From Gammaproteobacteria bacterium (GTDB taxonomy: Bacteria; Pseudomonadota; Gammaproteobacteria; Steroidobacterales; Rariloculaceae), in contig SMWC01000120.1 in the NCBI GenBank assembly GCA_004357505.1, positions 1-6,132 on the forward strand: DNA of 6,132 bases, written 5' to 3'. This document shows positions 5,489 through 6,132 of this stretch, one piece after another (the stretch's first letter is position 1; every line of letters begins with the position of its first letter). Made by a program: the position numbers and the translations under genes. The notes beneath the pieces were generated by a model that worked only from the letters and a program-made list of their open reading frames with translations, did no database searches and was not told the DNA's origin.

Positions 5489-6132
5489 TCATACAGGTTC
5501 GGTTTGGACATCTTTCGGTTTCGCTTGGGCTGTTCGCACATGAAGGGGTCCGTAGGGTTCATTTTGCACTACTTCAATCAGAGCCTCTCTGAGCAATTCT
5601 AGCATCGCAAGAAAAGTGACCGTCACACCCATCCTACCTTCCGTCGGGTCGAACAGGTCGGAGAAATTCGCGTATTTCTCTCCTTTCAAAGCAACCAGGA
5701 TCGCAGACATCCGTTCGCGTACAGATAACGGTTCTCGCTGCACATGAAGGTGCCCGAACATCTCTGCGCGTTCGATAGCTTCCTTGAAGGCGATCAACAC
5801 TTCCTTCAGGGTCACATCCGGCAACGTTGTCACAATTTTCCGCTCGGTGGCTTCCGCACCAGCGGGCAGGACGTCCCGTTCGAGGCGTTCCAAGGCATTT
5901 AGGTCGTCGGCGGCTTGCTTGAATCGTTCGTATTCTTGGAGGCGACGAACGAGTTCTGCACGGGGATCATCTTCGTCGGTGTCTTCTTGCGTTGACCGAG
6001 GCAGCAACATTCTGGATTTGATTTCTGCCAGCGTTGCCGCCATCACCAGATATTCGCCGGCGAGCTCGAATTGCATGTCGGACATGAGGTCGATGTAGCG
6101 CGCGTACTGCTTGGAGATCTCGGCGACGGGAA
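5489..6132 (-). CDS. scpA: Segregation and condensation protein A (ScpA), N-terminus outside the window
   Basis: ScpA is the kleisin that bridges SMC heads in the SMC-ScpAB condensin. The frame is open to the window edge: before the internal ATG at 6085, codons encode PVAEISKQYARYIDL, which runs straight into MSDMQFELAGEYLVMAATL. The real start therefore lies right of base 6132, and the 213 residues seen lack the N-terminal FEGPLDLLL-type SMC-binding segment, about 50-70 residues. EISKQYARYIDLM and AGEYLVMAATLAEIKSRMLLPR are highly characteristic of ScpA. The middle part, acidic and helical, is the ScpB-binding region. The C-terminal TVTFLAMLELLREALIEVVQ is the winged helix that contacts the second SMC head. 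The gene ends in TGA at 5491-5489 and leads directly into scpB. Confidence 0.96.
   Translation of the reverse strand, partial: PVAEISKQYARYIDLMSDMQFELAGEYLVMAATLAEIKSRMLLPRSTQEDTDEDDPRAELVRRLQEYERFKQAADDLNALERLERDVLPAGAEATERKIVTTLPDVTLKEVLIAFKEAIERAEMFGHLHVQREPLSVRERMSAILVALKGEKYANFSDLFDPTEGRMGVTVTFLAMLELLREALIEVVQNEPYGPLHVRTAQAKPKDVQTEPV

Noticed and set aside
6083..6085. Internal ATG as a possible scpA start
   Set aside because: The upstream codons to the window edge encode conserved ScpA sequence (EISKQYARYIDL), so this ATG is internal.

Overview
The window looks like ordinary chromosomal DNA of a gammaproteobacterium. It is moderately GC-rich by eye and almost entirely coding, with eight genes in two convergent blocks and no gap longer than about 60 bases. 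The assignment rests on gene content and order. A ubiquinone methyltransferase (UbiG) is followed by a MupP/Gph-type HAD phosphatase and a YciK-type short-chain dehydrogenase, with an MtaD-type deaminase upstream; this arrangement is familiar from pseudomonads and relatives. The opposite block, scpA-scpB-rluB, is also a common gammaproteobacterial order. No genus can be named from the sequence alone.

Plus-strand block (1-3969): the 3' end of an MtaD-type MTA/SAH deaminase, then ubiG, mupP (gph-like), rmuC and a yciK-like SDR. mtaD/ubiG share an ATGA overlap. ubiG/mupP are separated by 8 bases, or overlap by 4 if a TTG start is used. mupP/rmuC overlap by 14 bases. yciK follows after 43 bases and is the only gene of the block with a clear, well-placed Shine-Dalgarno sequence. 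The block therefore looks like one transcript with translational coupling, whose promoter lies left of the window. Themes are clearance of S-adenosylmethionine by-products (MtaD), SAM-dependent ubiquinone synthesis (UbiG), cell-wall sugar recycling or phosphoglycolate removal (MupP/Gph), a membrane-anchored nuclease-like protein (RmuC), and an NAD(P)-dependent oxidoreductase of unknown substrate.

Minus-strand block (6132 down to 3972): scpA (5' end outside the window), scpB after 9 bases in the same reading frame, and rluB after 59 bases with a GTG start. ScpA and ScpB are the kleisin and winged-helix partners of the SMC condensin; RluB is a 23S rRNA pseudouridine synthase. The two blocks meet tail to tail with only two bases between the stop codons of yciK and rluB.

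I found no tRNA, rRNA, mobile element, CRISPR array or convincing rho-independent terminator, and no evidence of a new defence or metabolic system. The points most worth a second look are the MupP-versus-Gph identity, rmuC embedded in this operon, mutually exclusive hairpins over the rluB start, the two-base convergent junction, the in-frame scpA/scpB junction and a short AT-rich patch inside mupP.
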